From assembly GCF_042427745.1 (NCBI RefSeq), contig NZ_JBHMFA010000009.1: a stretch of DNA of 64,000 bases. One strand, written 5' to 3'. Under the pieces are notes generated by a model, which was not told the origin of the DNA, searched no databases, and saw only the letters and a program-made list of their open reading frames with translations. Shown in pieces: positions 37,836 through 46,103 of the stretch. The position numbers and the translations under genes are program-made. Numbering within the stretch: the stretch's first letter is position 1; the number at the start of each line of letters is the position of its first letter. The DNA comes from Algibacter miyuki (GTDB lineage: Bacteria; Bacteroidota; Bacteroidia; Flavobacteriales; Flavobacteriaceae).

Positions 37836-38652
37836 TTTTTTTCTCTTTTCGTTTTTGATTTCTAATTACAATTTTCGAAATATAGATACTTACTTGGTAT
37901 AGTATTATAATAGGAATGGCCACAATAACCTGGCTAGCAATATCTGGCGGCGTAATAATGGCCGATAAAATAAGCACGATAACTAAGGCGTATTTGCGAT
38001 ATTTTCTTAAAAATTCTGGGGTAACTAAGCCTATTTTTGTTAGGAAATAAATAATAATTGGAAGCTCAAAAATTAAACCCGAAGCTAATGCCGAAGCACG
38101 TACCAAAGCAATGTATGAACTAATATCTATTTGATTATCTACCATAGCCGAAATGCTATAGTTAGCCAAAAAGTTGATGGATAGTGGTGTAATAATATAG
38201 TACCCAAAAAGTACACCAATAAAAAATAGGATAGAACAAATAATGATAAAACCACGTGAATGTTTACGCTCGTTGCTGTGTAAACCTGGACTAATAAATT
38301 TCCAAAGTTGGTAAATAACATAGGGAAAAGAAATGATGAAACCACCGAGTATGGCGGTCCAAATATCAGCAGAAAACTGACCTGCCATGGTTCTGTTTTG
38401 CAAAATTAGCGGGATTTTATCGGCACAAAAGGTAGTTTCTACATCTAGAAATTGAGCCGCTCTACATAGAAAATCGTATGTAGGAAAATCCATGTGTAAT
38501 GGCGCGAAAATAATTTTGTCGAAAATAAAACGACTAAAAATATAGGCTAAAGTAGCCACAATCATAATCGCCGAACAAATCCTAATTAAGTGCCAACGTA
38601 AATCTTCAAGATGGTCTAAAAAAGACATCTCATTAATATCCTTTTTTGCCAT
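37819..38652 (-). CDS. tatC: Twin-arginine translocase subunit TatC
   Basis: A 277-residue membrane protein with six transmembrane segments. MSFLDHLEDLRWHLI near the start is the cytosolic signal-peptide binding region with the conserved Glu, and FWKFISPGLHSNERK-type sequence (LWKFISPGLHSNERK) near 140 and LTKIGLVTPEFLRKYRKYALV near 205 are family blocks. It binds RR signal peptides for export of folded proteins; TatA/B are not in the window. It overlaps kdsD by one base and the AhpD-like gene by 17. Confidence 0.95.
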   Translation of the reverse strand: MAKKDINEMSFLDHLEDLRWHLIRICSAIMIVATLAYIFSRFIFDKIIFAPLHMDFPTYDFLCRAAQFLDVETTFCADKIPLILQNRTMAGQFSADIWTAILGGFIISFPYVIYQLWKFISPGLHSNERKHSRGFIIICSILFFIGVLFGYYIITPLSINFLANYSISAMVDNQIDISSYIALVRASALASGLIFELPIIIYFLTKIGLVTPEFLRKYRKYALVIVLILSAIITPPDIASQVIVAIPIIILYQVSIYISKIVIRNQKRKEKKNVRVS

Positions 38653-39617
38653 TATATAATGCCTTCTTTTATTAAATCGTGTAAGTGTACTACACCTGCG
38701 TATTTGCCATCAGCTTCAACTAAAAGTTGAGAAATATCGTTGGCTTCCATAACTTCTAAAGCTTCAATAGCCATAGCATTTGCTTGAATCCGTTTTGGGT
38801 TGGCGCCCATAATATCTTTAGCGGTAAGCTTAGAGAAATCGTCAACTTTGGTTAACATTCGACGTAAATCACCATCGGTAATAATGCCAATAATTTCATT
38901 ATTATCTACAACGGCTGTAACACCTAACATTTTCTCGGTAATTTCAACAATTACTTCTTTTATACTTGCCGTTCCATTTACAACAGGTTTTTGGTTAACC
39001 GATGAAATATCTTCAACTCGTAAATATAGTTTTTTACCTAAAGCTCCTCCAGGATGGTATTTTGCAAAATCGTTACTCGAAAAACCACGTAATTCTAGCA
39101 AGCAAACGGCAAGTGCATCGCCGATAACTAATTGAGCTGTGGTACTTGTTGTCGGAGCCAAATTATTTGGGCAAGCCTCTTTTTCAACGTAAGCATTTAA
39201 AACATAATCGGCATGTTGCGCTAAAAATGAATTGGTATTTCCGGTAATGGCAATCATTTTATTATTAGCCCGTTTAATTAAGGGAACTACCACCTTAATT
39301 TCGGGAGTATTCCCACTTTTCGATAAACAGACTACCACGTCATCTTTTAAGATAAGGCCTAAATCACCATGTATGGCATCGGCTGCATGCATAAAAACAG
39401 CAGGGGTACCGGTGGAGTTTAAAGTGGCTACAATTTTGTTTCCAATAATGGCACTTTTGCCAATACCAGTAATGATAACGCGCCCTTTGGAGTTATATAT
39501 AACTTTCACAGCCTCAGCAAAATCTGCCGTTACTAAGCTGGATAAGTTTAAAATGGCTTGGCTTTCTAGCTCAATAGTTTGTTTGGCCGTTTTAATAATA
39601 GAATTTTCCGTACTCAA
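38652..39617 (-). CDS. kdsD: Arabinose-5-phosphate isomerase (KpsF/GutQ family)
   Basis: A 321-residue enzyme with an N-terminal SIS sugar isomerase domain (GIGKSAIIGNKIVATLNSTG near 52, LSKSGNTPE near 98) and two C-terminal CBS domains (about 205-320). It converts ribulose 5-phosphate to arabinose 5-phosphate, the first step of Kdo synthesis for LPS, which fits its operon with lptB. The SIS His and Lys region of this family (HGDLGL near 83) is present. It overlaps tatC by one base. Confidence 0.9.
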   Translation of the reverse strand: MSTENSIIKTAKQTIELESQAILNLSSLVTADFAEAVKVIYNSKGRVIITGIGKSAIIGNKIVATLNSTGTPAVFMHAADAIHGDLGLILKDDVVVCLSKSGNTPEIKVVVPLIKRANNKMIAITGNTNSFLAQHADYVLNAYVEKEACPNNLAPTTSTTAQLVIGDALAVCLLELRGFSSNDFAKYHPGGALGKKLYLRVEDISSVNQKPVVNGTASIKEVIVEITEKMLGVTAVVDNNEIIGIITDGDLRRMLTKVDDFSKLTAKDIMGANPKRIQANAMAIEALEVMEANDISQLLVEADGKYAGVVHLHDLIKEGII

Positions 39618-39711
39618 AATTTATTATTTTTTTATAGGTGAAGCAATAAAGATTTTATTATCTTTAACTTGATAATAAAATTAATTTTTTTTTCAACTTG
39701 GTTTTTCGTTG

Positions 39712-39719
39712 CAAAACTA
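39712..39719 (-). promoter_or_regulatory. -7 box of the kdsD operon
   Basis: On the minus strand TAGTTTTG matches TAnnTTTG exactly, 95 bases before the kdsD start. It lies in the loop of a perfect 9-base inverted repeat (TTTTTCGTT at 39702-39710, AACGAAAAA at 39719-39727). No clear -33 box was seen. Confidence 0.4.
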
Positions 39720-39822
39720 ACGAAAAAAAGAATGAGACTCTCTAAATACACGATGAAATTGATAGCAAATAATAGGCTTTGTGTGTTTACCATTCATAGG
39801 TGAAAAATAATTTACACAATTC

Positions 39823-42027
39823 ATGTTGACAGTAAAAAACGATATTCACAGTGCCTTGAAGAAATACTTTGGCTTTAATAAATTCAAAGGACTTCAAGAA
39901 GATGTTGTAACAAGTATAATTACAGGGAATCATACCTTTGTAATTATGCCAACTGGTGGAGGGAAATCACTATGTTACCAGTTGCCTGCATTAATGCAAG
40001 AAGGGACAGCTATTGTTGTTTCCCCTTTAATTGCGTTAATGAAAAATCAGGTGGATGCTATTCGAGGGATTTCGAATGAAGAAGGTGTTGCTCATGTTTT
40101 AAACTCTTCGTTAAATAAAACGGAAGTAAAGCGGGTTAAAGAAGATATTGTAAATGGGGTTACCAAATTACTTTATGTGGCGCCAGAATCGCTTACCAAA
40201 GAGGAAAATGTTGAGTTTTTACGATCGGTGAAAATATCGTTTATGGCGGTAGATGAGGCGCATTGTATTAGCGAATGGGGACACGATTTTAGACCTGAAT
40301 ACCGCAATTTACGACATATTATTGGACGTATCGGTGATAATATTCCTATTATAGGTCTTACCGCAACAGCTACTCCAAAAGTTCAAGAAGATATTATTAA
40401 AAATTTAGGCATTTCGGGAGCTACAACATTTAAAGCCTCCTTTAATAGACCTAATTTATATTACGAAGTACGCCCGAAAACTAAAAACGTAGACGCCGAT
40501 ATTATTCGTTTTGTAAAGCAAAACGATGGTAAATCTGGAATTGTCTATTGTTTAAGTCGCAAGCGTGTTGAAGAATTAGCGCAAGTATTACAAGTTAATG
40601 GTGTAAATGCAGTGCCGTATCATGCGGGGTTGGATGCTAAAACACGCTCGCTCCATCAAGATAAATTTTTAATGGAAGATTGCGACGTCGTTGTGGCTAC
40701 AATTGCTTTTGGTATGGGGATTGATAAGCCAGATGTGCGCTTTGTAATTCATCATGATATACCAAAAAGTATAGAAAGTTATTACCAAGAAACCGGTCGT
40801 GCTGGTCGTGATGGTGGAGAAGGTCATTGCTTGGCATATTATGCTTATAAGGATATTGAAAAGTTAGAAAAATTCATGTCTGGCAAGCCTGTTGCCGAAC
40901 AAGAAATTGGCCATGCTTTATTGCAAGAAGTTGTCGCTTTCGCGGAAACGTCCATTTCTAGAAGAAAATTTATACTTCACTATTTTGGTGAAGAATTTGA
41001 TAACGAAACCGGTGAAGGTGGAGAAATGGATGATAATGTAAGGCATCCAAAAAAGAAAGTGGAATCTAAGGATGAAGTAAAAATCTTGTTAGAAACCATT
41101 GCACGCACACATGAAAAGTATAAATCGAAAGATTTAGTAAACGTGCTTATTGGTAAAGAAAATGCTTTAATTAATTCGCATAAAACAAATGAGTTAGATT
41201 TCTTCGGAAAAGGGAAAGCTCATGATAATAAGTATTGGATGGCACTTTTGCGCCAGGTGCTTGTTGCAGGGTTTCTTAAAAAAGACATTGAAACTTATGG
41301 TGTTATCAAATTATTAGATGCAGGCAAAGCGTTTATTGAAAATCCGGAATCGTTTATGATGACGGAAGATCACCTTTTTGATGGAGCACAAGAAGATGGT
41401 TCTGTAATTACAGCTGCCAAAGGTACAAATGCCGTTGCTGATCCTGTTTTAATGCGCATGCTTAAAGATTTAAGAAAGAAGAATGCCAAAAAACTTGGTG
41501 TGCCTCCTTTTGTAGTTTTCCAAGACCCATCGCTAGAAGATATGGCGTTAAAATACCCAATAAGCCTAACGGAAATGGGTAATGTGCATGGTGTTGGAGA
41601 TGGTAAGGCTAAGAAATACGGAAAAGACTTTATTGCCTTAATTGCGCAGTATGTTGACGATAATGATATTACACGTCCTGATGATTTGGTAGTTAAATCT
41701 ACAGGAACAAATTCAGCGAACAAGCTCTATATTATTCAAAATGTAGACAGAAAATTACCGCTAGATGATATTGCTTCATCTAAAGGCATGTCTATGAGCG
41801 ATTTTATTAAGGAGATGGAAGCTATTGTGTATTCAGGAACGAAACTGAATATCAATTATTGGATTGATGATGTTCTAGATGAAGATCAACAAGAAGAAAT
41901 CCATGATTACTTTATGGAATCGAATAGTGATAGTATAAACGATGCTATCGAAGAGTTCGATGGCGATTATGATGACGAGGAATTGCGTCTGTATCGTATA
42001 AAGTTTATTAGTGAAGTGGCTAATTAA
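39823..42027 (+). CDS. recQ: ATP-dependent DNA helicase RecQ
   Basis: A 734-residue superfamily 2 helicase. Walker A is PTGGGKSLCYQLPA near 44-57, motif II DEAHCISEWGHDF near 144-156, motif VI QETGRAGRDG near 325. Residues 340-510 correspond to the RQC zinc/winged-helix region, though the usual Cys cluster is not evident and SRRKFILHYFGE is seen instead; an HRDC-like segment with PFVVFQDPSLEDMA lies near 560. A ~100-residue acidic extension follows, which is usual in Bacteroidota. It unwinds DNA in repair and recombination. Confidence 0.95.
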   Translation: MLTVKNDIHSALKKYFGFNKFKGLQEDVVTSIITGNHTFVIMPTGGGKSLCYQLPALMQEGTAIVVSPLIALMKNQVDAIRGISNEEGVAHVLNSSLNKTEVKRVKEDIVNGVTKLLYVAPESLTKEENVEFLRSVKISFMAVDEAHCISEWGHDFRPEYRNLRHIIGRIGDNIPIIGLTATATPKVQEDIIKNLGISGATTFKASFNRPNLYYEVRPKTKNVDADIIRFVKQNDGKSGIVYCLSRKRVEELAQVLQVNGVNAVPYHAGLDAKTRSLHQDKFLMEDCDVVVATIAFGMGIDKPDVRFVIHHDIPKSIESYYQETGRAGRDGGEGHCLAYYAYKDIEKLEKFMSGKPVAEQEIGHALLQEVVAFAETSISRRKFILHYFGEEFDNETGEGGEMDDNVRHPKKKVESKDEVKILLETIARTHEKYKSKDLVNVLIGKENALINSHKTNELDFFGKGKAHDNKYWMALLRQVLVAGFLKKDIETYGVIKLLDAGKAFIENPESFMMTEDHLFDGAQEDGSVITAAKGTNAVADPVLMRMLKDLRKKNAKKLGVPPFVVFQDPSLEDMALKYPISLTEMGNVHGVGDGKAKKYGKDFIALIAQYVDDNDITRPDDLVVKSTGTNSANKLYIIQNVDRKLPLDDIASSKGMSMSDFIKEMEAIVYSGTKLNINYWIDDVLDEDQQEEIHDYFMESNSDSINDAIEEFDGDYDDEELRLYRIKFISEVAN
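40935..40947 (+). repeat. 13-base motif CGCTTTCGCGGAA, copy 2
   Basis: Lies inside recQ, in the coding sense, where it also encodes AFAE in the same frame as copy 1. Confidence 0.6.
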
Positions 42028-42066
42028 AAGCTTATTTCTAGTATTCTTAAATTAAAAATATAAAAG

Positions 42067-42100
42067 CGGCATTCGAATTTTCGGATGTCGTTTTGCTTTT
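42067..42100 (+). terminator. Terminator after recQ
   Basis: CGGCATTCG at 42067-42075 pairs with CGGATGTCG at 42082-42090 (two G-U pairs), followed by TTTTGCTTTT. Confidence 0.7.
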
Positions 42101-42194
42101 ACAATCTTTCATATTTAAGATTTTTCTGAAAATCATTTTTGGTTAAATTGTTTTCGGTTTTGGGACGATACATTGTTTTTTCAGCCTGTCCTTA

Positions 42195-42207
42195 TTCCGC
42201 GAAAGCG
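42195..42207 (-). repeat. 13-base motif CGCTTTCGCGGAA, copy 3
   Basis: The plus strand reads TTCCGCGAAAGCG in the gap between recQ and the isomerase gene, outside any gene. Confidence 0.6.
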
Positions 42208-42249
42208 AAAAAATAAAGGGCAAGATTCTTAATACCAATCTTACTTCCT

Positions 42250-42257
42250 TATATTTG
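42250..42257 (+). promoter_or_regulatory. -7 box of the peptidylprolyl isomerase gene
   Basis: TATATTTG is an exact TAnnTTTG match 22 bases before the ATG at 42280, giving a short leader. A clear -33 box was not found. Confidence 0.5.
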
Positions 42258-42279
42258 CACTTTCTTAAAAACAACAATC

Positions 42280-43212
42280 ATGCAAGACGGATTATACGCA
42301 AAATTTAACACAACAAAAGGAGAGATTCTAGTTGGTTTAGAGTACAAAAAAACTCCAGGAACAGTAGGGCACTTTGTCGCTTTAGCTGAAGGAAATTTAG
42401 AAAACAAGGTGAAACCACAAGGAGAACCATATTACAATGGATTAAAATTCCATAGAGTAATTCCAGATTTTATGATACAAGGTGGTTGTCCACAAGGTTC
42501 AGGAAGTGGAAATCCAGGTTACCAATTCGACGATGAATTTCACCCAGATTTAAAACACGATGGGCCAGGCGTATTATCTATGGCTAATGCAGGACCCGGA
42601 ACAAATGGTAGTCAGTTTTTTATTACACATGTAGAAACAGCTTGGTTAGATAACAAACATACCGTATTTGGTAAAGTTGTTGAAGGGCAAGATATTGTTG
42701 ATGCTATTGCACAAGGTGATCTTATTGATAGTTTAGAAATTATAAGAGTTGGAGCAGATGCAGAAGCTTTTAAAGCGGTTGAAGCATTTAGAACTTTTGA
42801 AGGATCTCGTGAGCAAAAACTTGCTGAAGCAAAAGCAGCTGCTGAAGCAGAATTAGAAAAATTGGCTTCTGGTTTTGAAAAAACAGAAAGTGGTTTACGT
42901 TACCAAATTATTCAAAAAGGTAATGGAGCAACACCAGAAAAAGGTAAAACAGTTTCAGTACATTATAAAGGACAATTATCAGACGGTACCGTTTTCGATT
43001 CGTCATACAAACGTAACCAACCTATCGATTTTCCAATTGGTGTAGGTCAAGTTATTCCAGGATGGGACGAAGGTATTAGCTTATTAAAAGTAGGAGATAA
43101 AGCGCGCTTAGTAATTCCAAGTCACTTAGGATACGGAAGTGCAGGAGCTGGAGGCGTTATTCCACCAGATGCAACTTTAGTTTTCGATGTAGAATTAATG
43201 GATGTAAAATAA
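42280..43212 (+). CDS. Peptidylprolyl isomerase, cyclophilin-FKBP fusion
   Basis: A 310-residue protein with two different prolyl isomerase folds. Residues 1-155 are cyclophilin-like: FHRVIPDFMIQGGCPQGSGSG near 65 with the catalytic Arg, then GPGTNGSQFFIT near 105. A charged helical linker (about 165-200) is followed by an FKBP domain at 205-310 with VSVHYKGQLSDGTVFDSSY, the IPGWDEGI region and SHLGYGSAGAGGVIPPDATLVFDVELM. No signal peptide is present, so it is probably cytosolic and helps protein folding. Confidence 0.9.
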   Translation: MQDGLYAKFNTTKGEILVGLEYKKTPGTVGHFVALAEGNLENKVKPQGEPYYNGLKFHRVIPDFMIQGGCPQGSGSGNPGYQFDDEFHPDLKHDGPGVLSMANAGPGTNGSQFFITHVETAWLDNKHTVFGKVVEGQDIVDAIAQGDLIDSLEIIRVGADAEAFKAVEAFRTFEGSREQKLAEAKAAAEAELEKLASGFEKTESGLRYQIIQKGNGATPEKGKTVSVHYKGQLSDGTVFDSSYKRNQPIDFPIGVGQVIPGWDEGISLLKVGDKARLVIPSHLGYGSAGAGGVIPPDATLVFDVELMDVK

Positions 43213-43240
43213 GACATCAATATCTCTATATGATGGTATA

Positions 43241-43309
43241 GTACAAATGAAAGCGTGAAAATAGCGAAGTGTTAATTTGCTTACCTAAGTCGTATTTGCT
43301 TTAATGTAC
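43241..43309. other. Long imperfect inverted repeat after the isomerase gene
   Basis: GTACAAATGAAAGC at 43241-43254 can pair with GCTTTAATGTAC near 43298-43309 with one bulge and one mismatch, and the inner AAATAGCGAAG and CGTATTTG regions extend the pairing. It lies between the isomerase stop and its terminator. It could be a structured 3' region or a decayed small repeat. Confidence 0.3.
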
Positions 43310-43326
43310 CGTCAGAAATTATTTAC

Positions 43327-43360
43327 AAAAAGCACCTGTAATTGGGTGCTTTTTGCATTT
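43327..43360 (+). terminator. Terminator after the isomerase gene
   Basis: AAAAAGCACC at 43327-43336 pairs perfectly with GGTGCTTTTT at 43345-43354, followed by further T. Confidence 0.85.
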
Positions 43361-43415
43361 TTGTTTTACCAGTCACCAAGTATCTGATTATTAGTAAATT
43401 TCATCGAGTATATTA

Positions 43416-43445
43416 TTTGTAAATAGCGACTGTAATTTACTTTTG
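43416..43445 (+). promoter_or_regulatory. Promoter of the 43450 gene (possible leaderless start)
   Basis: TTTG at 43416-43419, an 18-base spacer and TACTTTTG at 43438-43445 match the Bacteroidota consensus exactly. The -7 box ends only four bases before the ATG at 43450, so transcription should begin at or next to the start codon. Confidence 0.7.
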
Positions 43446-43449
43446 CAGT

Positions 43450-43872
43450 ATGATAAGCATAATTGATACAGAGTTTTATTCTCAAGTTTTGAAAGAATTT
43501 AATTATTCATTTGGGAATATTTTTATTTTTGACCAGTTTGTCGTTTCAGAAGTTAAACATGGCGTTAACTTCACCTGGGACGAACATGCGAAACCCGTAA
43601 TTGCCGATGTTTTTGGTTTTCTGGGAAGTACTAATGGTGGTAAAATTAACTTTATATCGAATAGAATAAATTCTTATTCAGTCATGGCTTCAGATTGGGT
43701 AAAGTTTTATAATAACAAATACTTTTTGAAGTCTTATAGTGTAGTTTCCGATAAGTCAAGATTTTCCAATGCCAGCATAGAGAAATTATTCTTTAAAGAT
43801 GATATTAAACATTTTGATGATTTAAGTATTGCCGTTAATTTTATTAAAACCAACACGCTCGCAGTTGCTTAG
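43450..43872 (+). CDS. Hypothetical small soluble protein
   Basis: A 140-residue protein I do not recognise. It has no signal peptide, membrane segment or metal motif. The alternation of short strands and helices (GKINFISNRINSYSVMASDWVKFY, YSVVSDKSRFSNASIEKLFF) would suit a STAS/SpoIIAA-like fold, but this is a weak impression. It carries its own strong promoter and is followed 20 bases later by the DinB-like gene, which also has a -7 box at its own start. Confidence 0.6.
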   Translation: MISIIDTEFYSQVLKEFNYSFGNIFIFDQFVVSEVKHGVNFTWDEHAKPVIADVFGFLGSTNGGKINFISNRINSYSVMASDWVKFYNNKYFLKSYSVVSDKSRFSNASIEKLFFKDDIKHFDDLSIAVNFIKTNTLAVA

Positions 43873-43880
43873 TATTGTTT

Positions 43881-43888
43881 TATATTTG
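43881..43888 (+). promoter_or_regulatory. -7 box directly before the DinB-like gene
   Basis: TATATTTG is an exact TAnnTTTG match ending four bases before the ATG at 43893, the same spacing as at 43438-43450. No good -33 box is visible at the usual distance. Confidence 0.45.
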
Positions 43889-43892
43889 TGTT

Positions 43893-44438
43893 ATGACAGA
43901 TATAGCTTTAGAAAAACTGAAATACCCTATTGGTCAGTTTGAAAGACCAGAAATTATTACTTCACAAGATATTGAGAGTTGGATTGTTGTATTAGAGCAA
44001 TTCCCAGACAGGTTAGAGCTGTTAGTTCAAAATTTATCAGACGCACAATTAGATACGCCATATAGGCCAGAAGGTTGGACAATTAGGCAAGTCGTGCACC
44101 ATTTATCCGATAGTCATCACCACAGTTATACTCGATTTAAGTGGGCTTTAACAGAAGATAAACCTCTAATTAAAGCTTATTACGAAGACCGCTGGGGAGA
44201 ATTAGTCGATTCTAAAAAAGCACCTATAACCATGTCTTTATTACATTTGCGTGCCATTCACGTTAAATTAGTGTATTTACTAAAAACGTTATCGGAAACC
44301 GATTTAAAAGCGTGTTTTATCCATCCAGAAACCAATAGCGAAGTGCCGCTAGATGTCAATATTGGTAATTATGCGTGGCATAGCAACCACCATTATGCAC
44401 ACATCGAAAACCTTATGAAACAAAAAAGATGGCTTTAA
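43893..44438 (+). CDS. DinB/YfiT-like metal-dependent transferase or hydrolase
   Basis: A 181-residue four-helix protein of the DinB superfamily, YfiT/BstA branch. KYPIGQFERPE at the start is the typical opening, so the ATG at 43893 is chosen over an in-frame TTG 18 bases earlier. Three metal-binding His are in VVHHLSDSHHHSYTRFKWAL near 65 and the pair in AWHSNHHYAHI near 160. Relatives act as bacillithiol S-transferases or thiol-dependent detoxifiers; the thiol cofactor here is unknown. Confidence 0.85.
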   Translation: MTDIALEKLKYPIGQFERPEIITSQDIESWIVVLEQFPDRLELLVQNLSDAQLDTPYRPEGWTIRQVVHHLSDSHHHSYTRFKWALTEDKPLIKAYYEDRWGELVDSKKAPITMSLLHLRAIHVKLVYLLKTLSETDLKACFIHPETNSEVPLDVNIGNYAWHSNHHYAHIENLMKQKRWL

Positions 44439-44439
44439 T

Positions 44440-44925
44440 ATGATACGAGCAGTAAAACATAACGATACTGAGGCTTTACGCCGTATTTATAATTATTATG
44501 TGTTAAATACAACGGTTACTTTTGATGAGGAGCCTGTGAGTTTAGCCGATTATACAGAGAAGTTGAATGGCATTATTAGCCATTACCCGTTTCTTGTTTT
44601 TGAAGAAAATAATGAAATTCTGGGGTTTGCTTATGGTAGTAAATTCCGGCCAAAACCCGCTTATAACACCACTGTAGAATCTACGGTTTACGTTAAGCAT
44701 GGCGAGCATGGCAAGCAAATAGGCACCCAATTATATGCCAAATTATTACAGTTATTAAAAACTCAAAATTACAGAACGGTTTTGGGCGTTTTAACCATAC
44801 CCAATGCTGGCAGCGTTAAGTTGCACGAAAACTTCGGGTTTACCAAAGTGGCACATTTAAAAGAAGTCGGTTTTAAGTTTGAAACCTGGCTCGATGTTGG
44901 TATTTTTCAGTTAAAGCTAAATTAA
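44440..44925 (+). CDS. GNAT acetyltransferase (phosphinothricin/MddA-like)
   Basis: A 161-residue GNAT enzyme. IRAVKHNDTEALRRIYNYYV and TTVTFDEEPVS near the start match the group of L-amino-acid N-acyltransferases that includes phosphinothricin and methionine sulfone acetyltransferases. The acetyl-CoA loop is HGEHGKQIGTQLYAKLL near 93, a slight variant of the R-G-x-G-x-G/A pattern. It begins one base after the DinB-like gene, suggesting co-transcription. Confidence 0.8.
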   Translation: MIRAVKHNDTEALRRIYNYYVLNTTVTFDEEPVSLADYTEKLNGIISHYPFLVFEENNEILGFAYGSKFRPKPAYNTTVESTVYVKHGEHGKQIGTQLYAKLLQLLKTQNYRTVLGVLTIPNAGSVKLHENFGFTKVAHLKEVGFKFETWLDVGIFQLKLN

Positions 44926-44953
44926 GCAACTATTTATATGCGCCATATTCTGT

Positions 44954-45064
44954 TTAATTTGGGCGTTACCCTAAAAAGGGTCAGGCTTTCGGCAGTCGCT
45001 TTTTTGTGTTGCATAAGTGCAACAACACAAAAAGAGCTTCAACAATGCCTCAATCCTTAACGCC
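44954..45064 (+). repeat. G/C-rich intergenic repeat, copy A
   Basis: It begins with TTAATTTGGGCGTTACCCT at 44954-44972, identical to copy B, then forms the small hairpin ACCCT-AAAA-AGGGT. The middle has an imperfect hairpin (TTTTTTGTGTTGCA against TGCAACAACACAAAAA) absent from copy B, and the end CAATCCTTAACG nearly matches copy B. It fills the gap between convergent genes. Confidence 0.6.
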
Positions 45065-45123
45065 AGCAATCTGCCAAGATTTTGTATAAAACTGAGTTTA
45101 GCTCATTCCTAAAAAAAAACAAA

Positions 45124-45678
45124 TTACTTCCATTTTATCCCACAACCAATACTTGGTTTTTGTGGTGTGTTATTTGTTTTTCCTTCAATTAAGCAATCTA
45201 TCGCATGGCTTAAATCTTTAGCGGTAACAGGAATACCATTTCCAGGACGCGAATCGTCTAATTGTCCGCGGTAGGTTAAACTTAAATTAGCATCAAATAA
45301 ATAAAAATCAGGCGTGCAAGCCGCATCATAAGCCTTTGCAGTATCTTGACTTTCATCATATAAATAGGGGAAAGGATACTTTTCTTTTTTAGAATGAAGG
45401 GCCATGTTTTCAGGGCTGTCTTGCGGATAGTTCACCACATCATTACTAGAAATAGCAACGAAGCTAATCCCTTTTTCAGCATAAGAATTTGCCATAGAAA
45501 CTAACGTCTCATTAATATGAATTACAAACGGACAATGATTGCATATAAACATAATAACGGTGCCTTTTTTACCTTTTAAATCGGAGAGCTTTAAAACCGA
45601 ATTGCTCACGGTGTCCAAAAGTGAAAAATGCGGTGCTTTTGTGCCTAAAGGCAACATGTTTGAAGGTGTTCTGGCCAT
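45124..45678 (-). CDS. Thioredoxin-fold protein (AhpC/TSA type)
   Basis: A 184-residue thioredoxin-like protein. The redox site is MFICNHCPFV near residue 48, a CxxC variant, and ACTPDFYLFD near 125 carries the cis-Pro region. The start MARTPSNMLPLGTKAPHFSLL at 45678 is chosen; a longer frame to 45738 would run into the divergent csaA gene and lacks similarity. Relatives are peroxiredoxin- or ResA-like proteins of unknown partner. The C-terminus has GCGIKWK, an extra Cys conserved in this group. Confidence 0.85.
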   Translation of the reverse strand: MARTPSNMLPLGTKAPHFSLLDTVSNSVLKLSDLKGKKGTVIMFICNHCPFVIHINETLVSMANSYAEKGISFVAISSNDVVNYPQDSPENMALHSKKEKYPFPYLYDESQDTAKAYDAACTPDFYLFDANLSLTYRGQLDDSRPGNGIPVTAKDLSHAIDCLIEGKTNNTPQKPSIGCGIKWK

Positions 45679-45725
45679 AACTAAAAGTTTTATGCTAAGT
45701 TCGGTATTATTTGTATTTTTAAAAA

Positions 45726-46061
45726 ATGAACAAAGCAATAACTTTCGACGATTTTACAAAAGTAGATTTACGTGTAGGCACCATAATTAAAGTGAACGAT
45801 TTTCCTGAAGCTAGAAACCCGGCTTACCAACTCACTATTGATTTTGGTGATTTAGGCGTTAAAAAAACATCGGCACAAATTACCACGCTTTATAACAAGG
45901 AAGATTTGCTACAACGACAAATTGTTGCAGTAGTTAATTTTCCGAAGAAACAAATTGCGAATTTTATGAGCGAATGTTTGGTTATGGGCGCCGTAAGCGG
46001 AAAGGATGTGATGCTGCTAAACCCAGAACATAAAGTTAAAAATGGCACTGTGGTTTCGTAA
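45726..46061 (+). CDS. csaA: CsaA-like tRNA-binding domain protein
   Basis: A 111-residue OB-fold protein of the tRNA-binding (EMAP-II/CsaA) family. FDDFTKVDLRVGTIIKVNDFPEARNPAYQL at the start and SECLVMGAVSGKDVMLLNP near 80 are hallmarks. In Bacillus, CsaA has export chaperone activity; in other bacteria the role is unclear. It is divergent from the thioredoxin-like gene with 47 bases between, and ends before a bidirectional terminator. Confidence 0.9.
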   Translation: MNKAITFDDFTKVDLRVGTIIKVNDFPEARNPAYQLTIDFGDLGVKKTSAQITTLYNKEDLLQRQIVAVVNFPKKQIANFMSECLVMGAVSGKDVMLLNPEHKVKNGTVVS

Positions 46062-46103
46062 GAAATTTAAATTAATAGAATATTATTTTAAAAATATAGA
46101 GCA

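Noticed and set aside
39232..39672. 146-residue frame opposite kdsD
   Set aside because: A mirror of the SIS domain gene; no start context and no similarity.
43875..43892. TTG start extending the DinB-like gene
   Set aside because: Adds residues MFYICV before the conserved family start and overlaps the -7 box of that gene.
45679..45738. Extended start of the thioredoxin-like gene
   Set aside because: Would run into the divergent csaA gene; the family start is MARTPSNM at 45678.
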